DNA from: Bacillota bacterium
Lineage (GTDB): Bacteria > Bacillota_I > Bacilli_A > RF39 > UBA660
Length of the DNA stretch: 61,593 bases
Assembly: GCA_015059305.1 (NCBI GenBank)
Contig: SVAQ01000007.1
Location: forward strand, 1-61,593
Reading direction: 5' to 3'
The notes under the pieces are model-generated. The model made no database searches. It saw only the letters and a program-made list of their open reading frames with translations, and was not told the DNA's origin. Position 1 is the stretch's first letter, and each line of letters starts with the position of its first letter. The position numbers were made by a program, and so were the translations under genes. Below, in pieces: positions 7,815 through 16,382 of the stretch.

Positions 7815-9456
7815 TATTATCTCCTCCTATAAACTCTCTTAAAATTGAATCTTTTGGTATAAATTCACTGCTAATTGTGAAAAATTGTTTCATAAAACTT
7901 AACAGCCTTCTAGCTTCGTTATAATTTTTTGAATCACTCGTTACCGAGAATAGCAGCGGCTCAACAAAAACTTTTAAAGCTCCAACTTCATATGCTAGCG
8001 AAGTATTTATTATTTTGTCTGCTTGATTAATAAATGGGATGATATGTTTAGTTTCCCCAGCTTTTACTTTTTTATTATGTTCAATTACCCCTTCTGGATC
8101 AAACCCTCTAGTTCTAAAGTCACGAACAATTCTTCTTATTAACCTTAAATCCCCACAAGAAATATAATTATGTTGATCTAGGCAAAGAGGAATATATGGA
8201 CTAACGTAAATCTTATATTTTATTTGATTAGGAATCATAGGTAGCAAATTATCATTTATAGCGTGTAAGCCTTCAAAAATTATAATACTATTTTCCTTTA
8301 GTTTTATTCTTTTGCTTGAAAGTTCTTTTTTGCCGGTTATAAAATTAAATTTTGGCAAACATATTTCCTCACCATTAAATAAATTAATTATATCTTTTGC
8401 TAAATATTTCAAATCTATTGCTTCTAGACATTCAAAGTCATATTCACCATTTTCATTTTTAGGCTTATCATCATTATCATGAAAATAATCATCAACAGAA
8501 ATAGTAATTGGATCTAAGCCATATATTTCAAAGTAGTTAGCAATTCTTTTTGTTACTGTTGTTTTTCCACTTGTTGAAGGACCAGCAATCATTACACACT
8601 TAATATTATTATTTTTTGATATATATTTAGCAGCTTCATTAATTTCTAAGTTAAAATTTAATTCACAAGATTTAATAAAGTTAGATATTTTTCCTTTACA
8701 TATTTCTGAGTTAACATCTTTTATAAAAGGAACTTTCATCGTTTTTAACCATTCTTTACCTTTTTCATACGAATCTATAACACCTTTATAATTAATATAT
8801 TCTGGTGTTTTTCCTTCATCACTAACCCCTGGAAAATTTAAAGCCACTAAATTTTTTCCTAAATATCTTACTTCATAGGTATCTATGACACCTGTAGAAT
8901 GTGGCATTTCACAATAATAATAATTTATTAAGTCGTCTAATCTATATAGTACAACAGTTGAATCAACTATGTTTTTAATATTATCGGACTTAACATGATT
9001 TCCCAATTCTTCATAGTATGATATTCCGTCGGCATTTTTTACAATTAATTTTTCAATCAAAATGTCACTAGATACCACAGTAGCCATTGATTTTCTAATC
9101 ATAGAAATATCATCATTTGTTAAATATTTATTATATTTTAACTCTGCTATTATACCTTTTGGCAAACTATAAGAAAACTCTACTTTTATGTCAGGAAATA
9201 CTCTTCTTACAGCATATTCAAATACCATTTTAATTCCTGCAGTATATATTCTATTTCCATTTGTGTTTGAAATATCTAGAAACTCAACATTTGCACTAAC
9301 TTCAGCTCGGTCACTTAAAGACACAATTTTATTATCAACTAAGGCACCTATTATTTTATAAGGCATATGAAAACTTTTACTAATTTCATAGTAAGTAGTA
9401 TATTTTGGAAATATTTTTTTAGTTCCATCATTATAAGTTATTTCAATCTCGCTCAT
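7807..9456 (-). CDS. TGS-domain uridine-kinase-like nucleoside kinase
   Basis: This 549-residue fusion has an N-terminal TGS-like domain (about 1-60) and a region resembling the second additional domain of threonyl-tRNA synthetase (with HSTGVIDTYEVR). The C-terminal half is a uridine-kinase/phosphoribulokinase P-loop domain. The Walker A is AGPSTSGKTTVTKR, followed by ISVDDYFHD and FEGLHAIND. Such fusions are common in Firmicutes; the physiological substrate is uncertain and may not be uridine. The ATG is seven bases after AAGGGG. It heads a transcript with gap. Confidence 0.85.
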   Translation of the reverse strand: MSEIEITYNDGTKKIFPKYTTYYEISKSFHMPYKIIGALVDNKIVSLSDRAEVSANVEFLDISNTNGNRIYTAGIKMVFEYAVRRVFPDIKVEFSYSLPKGIIAELKYNKYLTNDDISMIRKSMATVVSSDILIEKLIVKNADGISYYEELGNHVKSDNIKNIVDSTVVLYRLDDLINYYYCEMPHSTGVIDTYEVRYLGKNLVALNFPGVSDEGKTPEYINYKGVIDSYEKGKEWLKTMKVPFIKDVNSEICKGKISNFIKSCELNFNLEINEAAKYISKNNNIKCVMIAGPSTSGKTTVTKRIANYFEIYGLDPITISVDDYFHDNDDKPKNENGEYDFECLEAIDLKYLAKDIINLFNGEEICLPKFNFITGKKELSSKRIKLKENSIIIFEGLHAINDNLLPMIPNQIKYKIYVSPYIPLCLDQHNYISCGDLRLIRRIVRDFRTRGFDPEGVIEHNKKVKAGETKHIIPFINQADKIINTSLAYEVGALKVFVEPLLFSVTSDSKNYNEARRLLSFMKQFFTISSEFIPKDSILREFIGGDNND

Positions 9457-9564
9457 CACTAGACCCCTTATCTTAATAGATTATATCATAAATAAAAATT
9501 TTTTTATATAATTTATGAATAAAACCCTATTAATAGTCCTATTATATTTATAGGAGACTAAACT

Positions 9565-10134
9565 ATGAATATTATTCCTATGGTATTAGATAGCAGTTCA
9601 ACAAAAGAATACGCTTATGATTTATATTCTTTATTATTAACCAATCGGATAATCTTTATTACCGGTGAAATTAACGATGTTAATGCTAATAGTATTATTG
9701 GACAACTTTTATATTTAGATAGCGTAAGTAATAATGACATTTACTTATATATTAACAGTCCCGGAGGAAGTGTTACTGCTGGGTTAGGTATTTATGATAC
9801 TATGAATTATATAAAAAGTAGTGTTATAACTATTGGACTGGGAATGTGCGCTAGTATGGGAGCATTTCTTTTATCAAGCGGAAGCAAAAGATATGCATTA
9901 CCAAACTGCGAAATAATGATTCACGAACCTTTAGGAGGAGCATCTGGCCAAGCATCAGACATTAAAATATTAAGCGATCGCATTTTAAAAGTTAAAAAGA
10001 AAATAAATAAAATTTTAGCAAAAAATACAAATAAAAGTATAGCTAAAATTGAAAAAGATACCGTAAAAGATAACTATATGGATGCCCAAGAAGCAAAAGA
10101 CTACGGACTAATTGATGACATTATAAAAAAATAA
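9565..10134 (+). CDS. clpP: ATP-dependent Clp protease proteolytic subunit
   Basis: ClpP is the serine-peptidase chamber used with ClpA/C/X-type unfoldases. The 189-residue protein has nucleophile Ser97 in [11 protein letters not shown], His120 in [11 protein letters not shown] and Asp169 in TVKDNYM, so the triad is complete. The oligomer motif [17 protein letters not shown] is present. The ATG follows TAGGAGAC. A TATAAT lies upstream (9507-9512) without a good -35. It is one of only two genes oriented against replication, and it is wedged between the kinase gene and divIC. Confidence 0.96.
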   Translation: MNIIPMVLDSSSTKEYAYDLYSLLLTNRIIFITGEINDVNANSIIGQLLYLDSVSNNDIYLYINSPGGSVTAGLGIYDTMNYIKSSVITIGLGMCASMGAFLLSSGSKRYALPNCEIMIHEPLGGASGQASDIKILSDRILKVKKKINKILAKNTNKSIAKIEKDTVKDNYMDAQEAKDYGLIDDIIKK

Positions 10135-10151
10135 GAATCAATCGATTCTTA
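10129..10151 (-). terminator. Convergent terminator between divIC and clpP
   Basis: TAAGAATC (10132-10139), loop AATC, GATTCTTA (10144-10151) form a perfect 8-bp stem. On the minus strand it is followed by TTATTTTTTTAT, which makes it a good divIC terminator. On the plus strand the T run is weak. Both the clpP and the divIC stop codons lie inside the hairpin. Confidence 0.8.
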
Positions 10152-10428
10152 TAATTATTTCTCCTTCAGAAGAATATAAATACTTTTCTTTAGCATATCG
10201 AGCAACATAATTAGGATCTTGCATCTTTGTTACTTCACTCGATAATGATTCTTGTTCATCAATTAATTTTTCATACTCACTAGTTAATATACTAGTTTCT
10301 TTTTTGTTTTCTAATATTTGCATAAAGTCACTGTAAAGGCTGCCAAACAAAGAAACTAACAATGCAACAATTGTTACCGAAATAAATATAAGCCTTTTCT
10401 TCTCTTTTCTAGTTCTACCCTTAGTCAC
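10138..10428 (-). CDS. divIC: Septum formation initiator DivIC/FtsB family
   Basis: DivIC is a bitopic division protein working with FtsL and DivIB at the septum. The 96-residue protein has a basic cytoplasmic start (GRTRKEKKR), one membrane helix (LIFISVTIVALLVSLFGSL), then a coiled-coil-like segment and the family end motif DPNYVARYAKEKY. The start chosen is GTG at 10426-10428, six bases after AAGGTGGGG. A more upstream GTG belongs to that Shine-Dalgarno. It follows yabP-yabQ as in B. subtilis. Confidence 0.9.
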   Translation of the reverse strand: MTKGRTRKEKKRLIFISVTIVALLVSLFGSLYSDFMQILENKKETSILTSEYEKLIDEQESLSSEVTKMQDPNYVARYAKEKYLYSSEGEIIIRID

Positions 10429-10492
10429 AATTAGCCCCACCTTATATTAATCATATTATTATCTGAATTTCTTAATGTCAATTAATTTTTCT

Positions 10493-10774
10493 TTAATTGT
10501 CAAAATTTTGACACGTTTTTTTTAAAAAATATCCCAAATAAAAACCACCACTAAAAGCAAAAAGATAATATAAATGGAAAATACCATAATTGATTTTGTA
10601 GACAATAATTAAATACAAGATAGTGAAGTCTAGTGTAAATAAAATAGTTAATAGAATTTTTACTAAAATAGTTTCATTTTTTATAAAATAATAATTAATA
10701 ATTGTAGCTAAAAATATAATTAAGCCATAAAAAAAATTTACTCCAATCATAAGGAGTTGCATTGAGGCACTCAT
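10493..10774 (-). CDS. yabQ: Spore cortex biosynthesis membrane protein YabQ
   Basis: YabQ localises to the forespore membrane and is needed for cortex formation in B. subtilis. The 93-residue protein is almost wholly hydrophobic with about three membrane segments. It has the typical YabQ pattern of an early MQLLMIGVNFFYG segment. Its ATG overlaps the yabP stop codon as ATGA, with no independent Shine-Dalgarno, so translation is probably coupled. The assignment rests on composition plus the yabP-yabQ-divIC order. Confidence 0.85.
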   Translation of the reverse strand: MSASMQLLMIGVNFFYGLIIFLATIINYYFIKNETILVKILLTILFTLDFTILYLIIVYKINYGIFHLYYLFAFSGGFYLGYFLKKTCQNFDN

Positions 10775-11052
10775 TTGAATAATTTAGCGATAATTGATTC
10801 TTCTTTCTTTTTGGCGATTTTTTCTATATAGTTAAAACCACTAACTTTGCCCTTAATACGAATGACACCATCTTGTGTATCAAGTGTTAGCAATTCCAAA
10901 TTTTCACCTTTTAGATGAATTGGACCCATATTACTTTCAAGAATAAATTCAGTATTATCAAAACTAACAATTTTTTCGACCCCTGTAAGTGATAAAATAC
11001 TACGATCTATCATTTTTAATTCGTGTGATGCATTATTCATTTTTTCGTTCAT
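10771..11052 (-). CDS. yabP: Spore coat/cortex protein YabP
   Basis: YabP belongs to the YabP/YqfC family required for spore envelope assembly. The protein is about 93 residues. It has the family features SHELKMIDRSILSLTGVEKI and LDTQDGVIRIKGKVSG. The ATG at 11050-11052 is five bases after GGAGG; a TTG 12 bases upstream only reads through the Shine-Dalgarno. It is the first gene of the yabP-yabQ pair. Confidence 0.92.
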   Translation of the reverse strand: MNEKMNNASHELKMIDRSILSLTGVEKIVSFDNTEFILESNMGPIHLKGENLELLTLDTQDGVIRIKGKVSGFNYIEKIAKKKEESIIAKLFK

Positions 11053-11093
11053 ATTATCCTCCAATTAATTATATGAAGGCATAAAAAAAATAT

Positions 11094-11120
11094 ACAAAAT
11101 AAAAAAGCGATTTCTCGCTT
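11094..11120 (-). terminator. spoVG intrinsic terminator
   Basis: AAGCGA-GAAA-TCGCTT on the minus strand (11105-11120), a GNRA-type tetraloop hairpin, followed by TTTTATTTTG. It begins 2 bases after the spoVG stop codon. Confidence 0.8.
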
Positions 11121-11121
11121 A

Positions 11122-11397
11122 TTATTCAGTTTCTTCAACATTTGTAGGATTATTGTATTCTTCTAAAATTTTATCCTCAAATAATTTTCTAGTTTCAGCA
11201 TTAATTGGATGAGCTATATCTTCATAACGATCATCAGCAACTTTGCGACTAGGCATTGCTATAAATAGCTTTTCGTCTCCTTCAATAATACGGATATTTC
11301 TTACAACAAAACAATCATCAATTGTAACTGTTGCATATCCTTTCATACGAGATCCTTCTCTTTCAGTCTTGTGAACTTTAACAGATGTAATTTCCAT
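11122..11397 (-). CDS. spoVG: Septation/sporulation regulator SpoVG
   Basis: SpoVG is a small nucleic-acid-binding regulator of septation, sporulation and envelope genes. The 91-residue protein begins MEITSVKVHKTEREGSRMKG and contains FVVRNIRIIEG and FIAMPSRKVADDRYEDIAHP, all diagnostic. Length is normal. The Shine-Dalgarno is AAGGAG. A promoter with a perfect DnaA box at its presumed start point lies upstream, so replication-linked control is possible. Confidence 0.97.
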   Translation of the reverse strand: MEITSVKVHKTEREGSRMKGYATVTIDDCFVVRNIRIIEGDEKLFIAMPSRKVADDRYEDIAHPINAETRKLFEDKILEEYNNPTNVEETE

Positions 11398-11415
11398 TTA
11401 CCTCACTCCTTCTTG

Positions 11416-11458
11416 TTATCCACAATTATATTTTATCTTATTTAAAAATCATTTTCAA
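11416..11458 (-). promoter_or_regulatory. spoVG promoter with embedded DnaA box
   Basis: TTGAAA (11453-11458), 17 bases, TAAAAT (11430-11435) on the minus strand. A perfect DnaA box TTATCCACA (plus strand, 11416-11424) begins about six bases after the -10, so it would cover the transcription start. Confidence 0.65.
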
Positions 11459-11466
11459 GACAATTA

Positions 11467-11679
11467 TCATAAAAACTTTACATTGATATCTTTAGTAATG
11501 ATATCCCGATAAGTAAAACTTTTTTCATCACCTTCATATAAAATAGTAAAGATATTTGGATAAATTTTATAAATACGACCTTCATATCTTTCAATTTTAT
11601 TTCGAAGCCCATATACTGTAACGCGAACGTTTTGGCCTACTTTTTTTTCTAGGTCTTTTTTTATAATCTCTACATTCAT
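11467..11679 (-). CDS. veg: Veg family protein
   Basis: Veg is a small conserved Firmicute protein linked in B. subtilis to biofilm control and spore germination. The 70 residues match the family: IKKDLEKKVGQNVRVTVYGLR, followed by a glycine-containing SH3-like end (YEGDEKSFTYRDI). The ATG overlaps the yabG stop codon as ATGA, so the two are coupled. The yabG-veg order is that of B. subtilis. Confidence 0.93.
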   Translation of the reverse strand: MNVEIIKKDLEKKVGQNVRVTVYGLRNKIERYEGRIYKIYPNIFTILYEGDEKSFTYRDIITKDINVKFL

Positions 11680-12440
11680 CTAGGAAACCCCACATACATT
11701 AGGCCATTTGTTATAATACCGCCAATACCATCAGAACCATATCGCGTTTTATCTAAAATATTTACAATATCAATAGGATTATTTCTTTTTGTAAGGGCTA
11801 TGCTAACGGCAATTATTGCTGGATCTAAAGCATGAATATTTACCCTACGAGGACTTGACGCAAAATTAGCCCCGGATTTAATTAATTCTTCATAATCACT
11901 TTGGCAAGCTCCCGCGATTATAACAAGTTTTTCTTGACTCTTTTCATATTTACGCGCTGCCCTTATTGCTTTAGCAAAATTCTTAGAATTTTTATAATTT
12001 TCTACATTATCTTTGTTACCTTTTTTCTTATAATAAGCATCATGGCCAGTAATAATGACAATATCAGGGCGATATTCTTCAAGAAGATTGATTATTTGAT
12101 TAGAAATCTCTTCTTCATTAATTTTTTTTCCAATAGCATAAACACCATTTTCTTTATAAAATTTTAGACATTTATCAAGATATTCTGTGTCACCATCAAT
12201 ATGCAAAATTTTTCCAGGTAAATAAAAGTATTCTTCTCTTGATTCTGGTACAGGATTTACAAAAGTAAATTCATCTTTTATTTCTTCTATTTTTTTTAAA
12301 TCACTAATCTTACTATCAGCATATAATCTAACATATACACCTTTAAGATAAACTGTATCATCCTTAATACTAAGAACTTTAAAAACAGTATCATTATTAT
12401 AAGATTTTCGAGTTACATAATTGCCTACTTCAATATTCAA
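11676..12440 (-). CDS. yabG: Sporulation-specific protease YabG
   Basis: YabG is a cysteine-type protease that processes coat and cortex proteins late in sporulation. The 254-residue protein has the N-terminal IEVGNYVTRKSYNNDTVFKV region. Its catalytic-region motifs are PDIVIITGHDAYYKK and VIIAGACQSDYEELIKSGANFASSP, with the conserved His and Cys. The start chosen is TTG at 12438-12440, four bases after GGTGAT. This aligns the N-terminus with the B. subtilis protein as I recall it. The nearest upstream ATG would overlap the Shine-Dalgarno. Confidence 0.94.
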   Translation of the reverse strand: MNIEVGNYVTRKSYNNDTVFKVLSIKDDTVYLKGVYVRLYADSKISDLKKIEEIKDEFTFVNPVPESREEYFYLPGKILHIDGDTEYLDKCLKFYKENGVYAIGKKINEEEISNQIINLLEEYRPDIVIITGHDAYYKKKGNKDNVENYKNSKNFAKAIRAARKYEKSQEKLVIIAGACQSDYEELIKSGANFASSPRRVNIHALDPAIIAVSIALTKRNNPIDIVNILDKTRYGSDGIGGIITNGLMYVGFPR

Positions 12441-12482
12441 ATGTATCACCATTAAATTTTATGAACACTTTTATAAATTAAT

Positions 12483-12512
12483 ACAAAAAAAGAAACTTAT
12501 AATCAAGTTTCT
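12483..12512 (-). terminator. rsmA intrinsic terminator
   Basis: AGAAACTT-gattat-AAGTTTCT on the minus strand (12491-12512) followed by a T run. The rsmA stop codon (12511-12513) starts in the stem. Confidence 0.8.
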
Positions 12513-13284
12513 AATTAAGAGCATTAAAGATTTTAATAAATATATCTTGAGAAAGTTCCTCTGCTCTAACATTTTCTTTTAAACCATTATCGTTTAAAAT
12601 GATTTTTATAACATCCCAATTATAGGCTGCCAAATTATTTTTTAGTGTTTTTCTTTTTAATCGAAAAGCTTCTTTTAAAAAAGCAAAATATCGATTTGGA
12701 TCTACATTATAATTTTTTTGTTTTTTAACTAATTTTATTACAGCGCTATCAACTTTTGGAGTAGGATTAAAGTCTGATCTTGGGACAAATATTTCTGAAG
12801 TTACTTGATAATAAAAATCTAAAAATAATGTCATGTAACCGTATGACTTACTACAAACTTTTGCACTAAATCGATCTGCAACTTCTTTTTGAACCATAAA
12901 AACCATTTTATTAGCATTTATATTAGATTTTATTAAATACTCTAAAATTGGACTAGTAATATAATATGGTAAATTTCCTATAATATATAAATTTTCATAA
13001 TTATATTGTTTTATTACATTTTTTATATCTACCTGTAAAATATCTTCATAAATAATATGACATTTATCATTTTCATATTTAGACAAAATCGGTTGCATAT
13101 CTTTGTCTATTTCAATACAAAGAAGATCAGCGCCACTATTAACTAATTTTTGCGTTAAAGCACCACGACCAGGACCAATTTCAACAATCAAATCATTTTT
13201 TGATACACAAAATAAAGATACTATTTGATTAATAATAGTATCATTTATTAAAAAATTTTGTCCCAATGACTTTTTTGCTTTCAT
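12511..13284 (-). CDS. rsmA: 16S rRNA dimethyladenosine transferase
   Basis: RsmA (KsgA) dimethylates two adjacent adenosines near the 3' end of 16S rRNA using SAM. The 257-residue protein has KKSLGQNFL, the SAM motif IVEIGPGRGALTQ and the catalytic NLPYYITSP. The ATG at 13282-13284 overlaps the 3' end of the preceding gene and depends on GGCTGG as a weak Shine-Dalgarno. B. subtilis has rnmV between yabE and ksgA; no rnmV is present here. Confidence 0.96.
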   Translation of the reverse strand: MKAKKSLGQNFLINDTIINQIVSLFCVSKNDLIVEIGPGRGALTQKLVNSGADLLCIEIDKDMQPILSKYENDKCHIIYEDILQVDIKNVIKQYNYENLYIIGNLPYYITSPILEYLIKSNINANKMVFMVQKEVADRFSAKVCSKSYGYMTLFLDFYYQVTSEIFVPRSDFNPTPKVDSAVIKLVKKQKNYNVDPNRYFAFLKEAFRLKRKTLKNNLAAYNWDVIKIILNDNGLKENVRAEELSQDIFIKIFNALN

Positions 13285-13285
13285 G

Positions 13286-13813
13286 TTACCAGCCAAATCT
13301 TAACACATCGTAAGTGATAGTGCTTCTACCTACTTGACGAATTGCATATTCTTCATTATAACTTAAAAAATCAATTGCATTTCCTAATACCCCTCTGTCA
13401 AGCACTACTGCATATACAGGTGTATCGGAAATTCTTTCAGAGTTGAACCTAATAATGGTTCCACATGGTAAATTTCTGCTTGAAGCTACTATATTAACAA
13501 TTCCATAATCTTCATCTGGGTAAGTTATGGTTCCGTCTTTAATATTATAATTGCTCATACAAGCAAGGTGTCCTGTACAAGCAGGACAATTATATACATA
13601 TCCTGTTAAATCTCCAGTGAAAGTATCTTTAGCACCATATAATGCATCATAATTAAACTCAGATAACTTTAAAGCCATAGTTGAAACGTTAACGGATTTA
13701 TTTAAATTATTATTATTTACCTTTGCTTCAAAAATCCCATTATTAGATGAACATATAACTACTACTATTACTAATATGAGAGACTTTACTAACATAAAAA
13801 ACGTTTTTTTCAT
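13286..13813 (-). CDS. YabE-like exported double-psi beta-barrel protein
   Basis: The 175-residue product has a Lys-Lys N-terminus and a hydrophobic export segment (VKSLILVIVVVICS). The C-terminal domain resembles the 3D/RlpA double-psi barrel. Two aspartates in AVVLDRGVLGNAIDF match the metal/acid positions of 3D domains. It lacks the G5 and YabE repeat domains of B. subtilis YabE but occupies the yabE position between tatD and rsmA. Four cysteines in the middle (NCPACTGHLAC) may form disulfides. A wall-hydrolase role is inferred. The ATG follows AAGAGG. Confidence 0.72.
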   Translation of the reverse strand: MKKTFFMLVKSLILVIVVVICSSNNGIFEAKVNNNNLNKSVNVSTMALKLSEFNYDALYGAKDTFTGDLTGYVYNCPACTGHLACMSNYNIKDGTITYPDEDYGIVNIVASSRNLPCGTIIRFNSERISDTPVYAVVLDRGVLGNAIDFLSYNEEYAIRQVGRSTITYDVLRFGW

Positions 13814-13844
13814 ATAACCTCTTAAATATGAAGAAATTATAGCA

Positions 13845-14603
13845 CTAATAGATAAACTTGTCAAAAATTGACTTAATATTAGCATTGGTAATTTTTGAGA
13901 TTTCTTCTGGAGTAATATCTAAAAAATCAGATAAAAAATTAACTATATGTTTTATATTTCCCGGGAAATTTTTCTTACCTCGTAATGGCTCTGGTGTTAA
14001 ATAAGGACTGTCTGTTTCTAATACAAAATGCTCTAAACCTAGGTCCTTAATCACTTCCTTTATATGAGCATTTTTAAATGTTACTACACCATTAATACCT
14101 AATTTATATCCCATATTAATGTATTGATTAGCAACTTCTTTTGACCCAGAAAAGGAATGAATTACTCCCTTTAATCGATATTGTTTTAAAATATCTAGTG
14201 TATCTTGAGTAGCTTCACGGCTATGAATTACTACCGGAAGATTATTTTTCACAGCAATATCTAATTGTGTTTTTAAAAGTTTAATTTGTTTATCTTTATC
14301 GTAACCATCATAATGATAATCTAATCCAATTTCTCCAATGGCTACAACTTTACTATTACATGCATTATGTTGTATAAACTCAAGTTCCTCTGTTTTATAA
14401 CTATTTGCGTATTCTGGATGAATACCTAATGTTATAAACATATTTTCATACTGATTGCTTAAATCTAAAAGCTCTTGATTTGTATGATGATCAACTCCAG
14501 CATTAATTATTGCTTTTACTCCACACGTTTTAGAATCATTAACTACCAAATTTATATTATCGTAATACTCGCTATAAACATGAGCATGAGTATCAATAAA
14601 CAT
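13845..14603 (-). CDS. tatD: TatD family metal-dependent DNase
   Basis: TatD/YabD proteins are TIM-barrel metal-dependent deoxyribonucleases. The 252-residue protein has the metal motif FIDTHAHV, then GEIGLDYHYD, VVIHSREA, GVIHSFSGS and VLETDSPYLTP, all intact. It abuts metG, sharing its last metG base, as in B. subtilis (metS-yabD). A perfect Noc-binding palindrome is embedded in the coding sequence. Confidence 0.95.
   Translation of the reverse strand: MFIDTHAHVYSEYYDNINLVVNDSKTCGVKAIINAGVDHHTNQELLDLSNQYENMFITLGIHPEYANSYKTEELEFIQHNACNSKVVAIGEIGLDYHYDGYDKDKQIKLLKTQLDIAVKNNLPVVIHSREATQDTLDILKQYRLKGVIHSFSGSKEVANQYINMGYKLGINGVVTFKNAHIKEVIKDLGLEHFVLETDSPYLTPEPLRGKKNFPGNIKHIVNFLSDFLDITPEEISKITNANIKSIFDKFIY
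13956..13969. other. Noc-binding site (NBS) inside tatD
   Basis: ATTTCCCGGGAAAT, identical to the 14-bp palindromic NBS consensus bound by B. subtilis Noc. A noc gene is present at 42383-43555. Binding is inferred. Confidence 0.75.
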
Positions 14604-16129
14604 TATTTTTCTAACCTTTCAAATATAATCTCTGCTTGACCTACTTGTAAATTATCCTCTAGTAAACCAAAGGTTTTACAAGAATCATAAGATATAGCTT
14701 TTGTATTTAAAATTTTAATTATTCTTTCTGATGTTTCAGGTAAAAATGAAGATAAGATTACACTACAAATTCTAATTGATTCTAATAAGTTATATATAAC
14801 TGTTTTTAATCTATCAATCTTCGTTTCATCTTTTGCAAGTGCCCAAGGCATAGTATCATCAATATATTTATTACATTTACGAAGAACGTTAATTATACTC
14901 TCTAACGCTTCACTCGCTTTATATTCATTCATTTTATCAGTAACTTCAAAATGGACATTCTCAATGCTTTTTATTAAGTCATTATCAACTTCTTCACCTA
15001 TTTTTGGATTAGTGATTATTCCATTAAAATATTTGTTAGCCATTGATACAGTTCTAGTTACTAAGTTACCTAAAATATTTGATAAATCAGCATTACATTT
15101 TTCAATTAGTAATTCTTTAGTTATTGTACCATCATTAGCATATGGAATCTCATGAAGAAGATAATAACGAACTCGATCAACACCAAATTCATTTACTAGA
15201 TCATCTGCATATAAAACATTCCCTTTACTTTTACTCATTTTATCATTATCTGATAAAAGCCAAGGATGACCATAAACCGCCTTTGGCAAAGGTAAATCTA
15301 AGGCCATTAATATAATAGGCCAATATATAGTGTGAAAACGAATAATATCTTTACCAATTAAATGAAGGTCTGCAGGCCATAATTTTGAAAATTCTTCGCT
15401 ACTATTATCAACGTCATAACCAATATTAGTTATATAATTTGATAAAGCATCAATCCATACATATATAACATGTTTATCATCAAAAGTTACAGGAACTCCC
15501 CATTTAAATGAAGTTCTTGATACACATAAATCTTGCAATCCCGGTTTTAAGAAATTGTTAATCATTTCATTTTTACGTGATTCAGGACGAATAAAGTCTG
15601 GATGACTTTCAATATATTCAATTAAACGATCTTGGTATTTTGATAGTTTAAAGAAATAAGCTTCTTCGGTTTTGGGACTAACCAGTCTACCACAATCCGG
15701 ACATAAGCCATTTTCTGCTTGTGTCTCCGTCCAAAAAGATTCACAAGGAACACAATATAAACCTTGATATTCACTCTTATAGATGTCGCCTTGATCATAT
15801 AATTTCTTAAATATTCTTTGTACCACTTCTTTATGATTTTGATTAGTTGTTCTAACAAACTTATCATATGAAGTATTCATAATATCCCATATATCTTTGA
15901 TTTGTTGCGCCACTTGATCAACATATTCTTGTGGATTCATTCCAGCTTCTTTTGCTTTTAATTCAATTTTTTCTCCGTGTTCGTCTGTACCAGTTTGAAA
16001 ATATACATCATAGCCTTGAAAACGTTTGTATCTAGCAATTGCATCTGCTAAAACGATTTCATATGTATTACCAATGTGTGGTTTTGAAGATGTATAAGCT
16101 ATAGCAGTACTAATATAAAATTTTTCCAT
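14603..16129 (-). CDS. metG: Methionyl-tRNA synthetase
   Basis: MetRS charges initiator and elongator tRNA-Met. The roughly 508-residue protein has the HIGH-type motif AYTSSKPHIGNTYE and a zinc-knuckle region with CVPC and CPDC. The KMSKS motif is NDKMSKSKGNVLY and the anticodon-binding helices end the protein. The C-terminal dimerising tRNA-binding domain of B. subtilis MetS is absent. The ATG at 16127-16129 follows AAGGAAAG; an upstream reading runs into the T-box terminator. It is controlled by a T-box. Confidence 0.97.
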   Translation of the reverse strand: MEKFYISTAIAYTSSKPHIGNTYEIVLADAIARYKRFQGYDVYFQTGTDEHGEKIELKAKEAGMNPQEYVDQVAQQIKDIWDIMNTSYDKFVRTTNQNHKEVVQRIFKKLYDQGDIYKSEYQGLYCVPCESFWTETQAENGLCPDCGRLVSPKTEEAYFFKLSKYQDRLIEYIESHPDFIRPESRKNEMINNFLKPGLQDLCVSRTSFKWGVPVTFDDKHVIYVWIDALSNYITNIGYDVDNSSEEFSKLWPADLHLIGKDIIRFHTIYWPIILMALDLPLPKAVYGHPWLLSDNDKMSKSKGNVLYADDLVNEFGVDRVRYYLLHEIPYANDGTITKELLIEKCNADLSNILGNLVTRTVSMANKYFNGIITNPKIGEEVDNDLIKSIENVHFEVTDKMNEYKASEALESIINVLRKCNKYIDDTMPWALAKDETKIDRLKTVIYNLLESIRICSVILSSFLPETSERIIKILNTKAISYDSCKTFGLLEDNLQVGQAEIIFERLEK

Positions 16130-16149
16130 ATTCTTTCCTTCTTTCTTTT

Positions 16150-16345
16150 CCAAAATAAAAATCATGAACTAAAGGACGAGCGAAGCCCGCGGTACCACCT
16201 TAATTCATGATTTATCATGCTCTCTTATGATAAGGGAATTACCCACAAACACTCAAAGGTTCACTAAATACCTTTATTTATCTTCTTCCACCTACCGAAG
16301 ACTCTCTATAAAATAGCCGATATTTATCTTCTTATCGCTGCATTT
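16150..16345 (-). promoter_or_regulatory. T-box riboswitch upstream of metG
   Basis: On the minus strand, the T-box sequence AAGGTGGTACCGCGGGC precedes CTCGTCCTTT (antiterminator). A competing terminator pairs TCATGAATTAAGG with CCTTTAGTTCATGA, followed by TTTTTATTTT. Stem I landmarks are AGAGAG (about 16302-16307) and the apical loop GGTAGGTGGAA. Uncharged tRNA binding would favour readthrough into metG. I could not place an AUG specifier with certainty. Confidence 0.9.
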
Positions 16346-16353
16346 GTAAGTAA

Positions 16354-16382
16354 ATAGTATCATAGGAATTATTTATTTTCAA
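16354..16382 (-). promoter_or_regulatory. metG/T-box promoter
   Basis: TTGAAA (16377-16382), 17 bases, TACTAT (16354-16359) on the minus strand. The -35 overlaps the last codons of spoVT. Confidence 0.6.
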
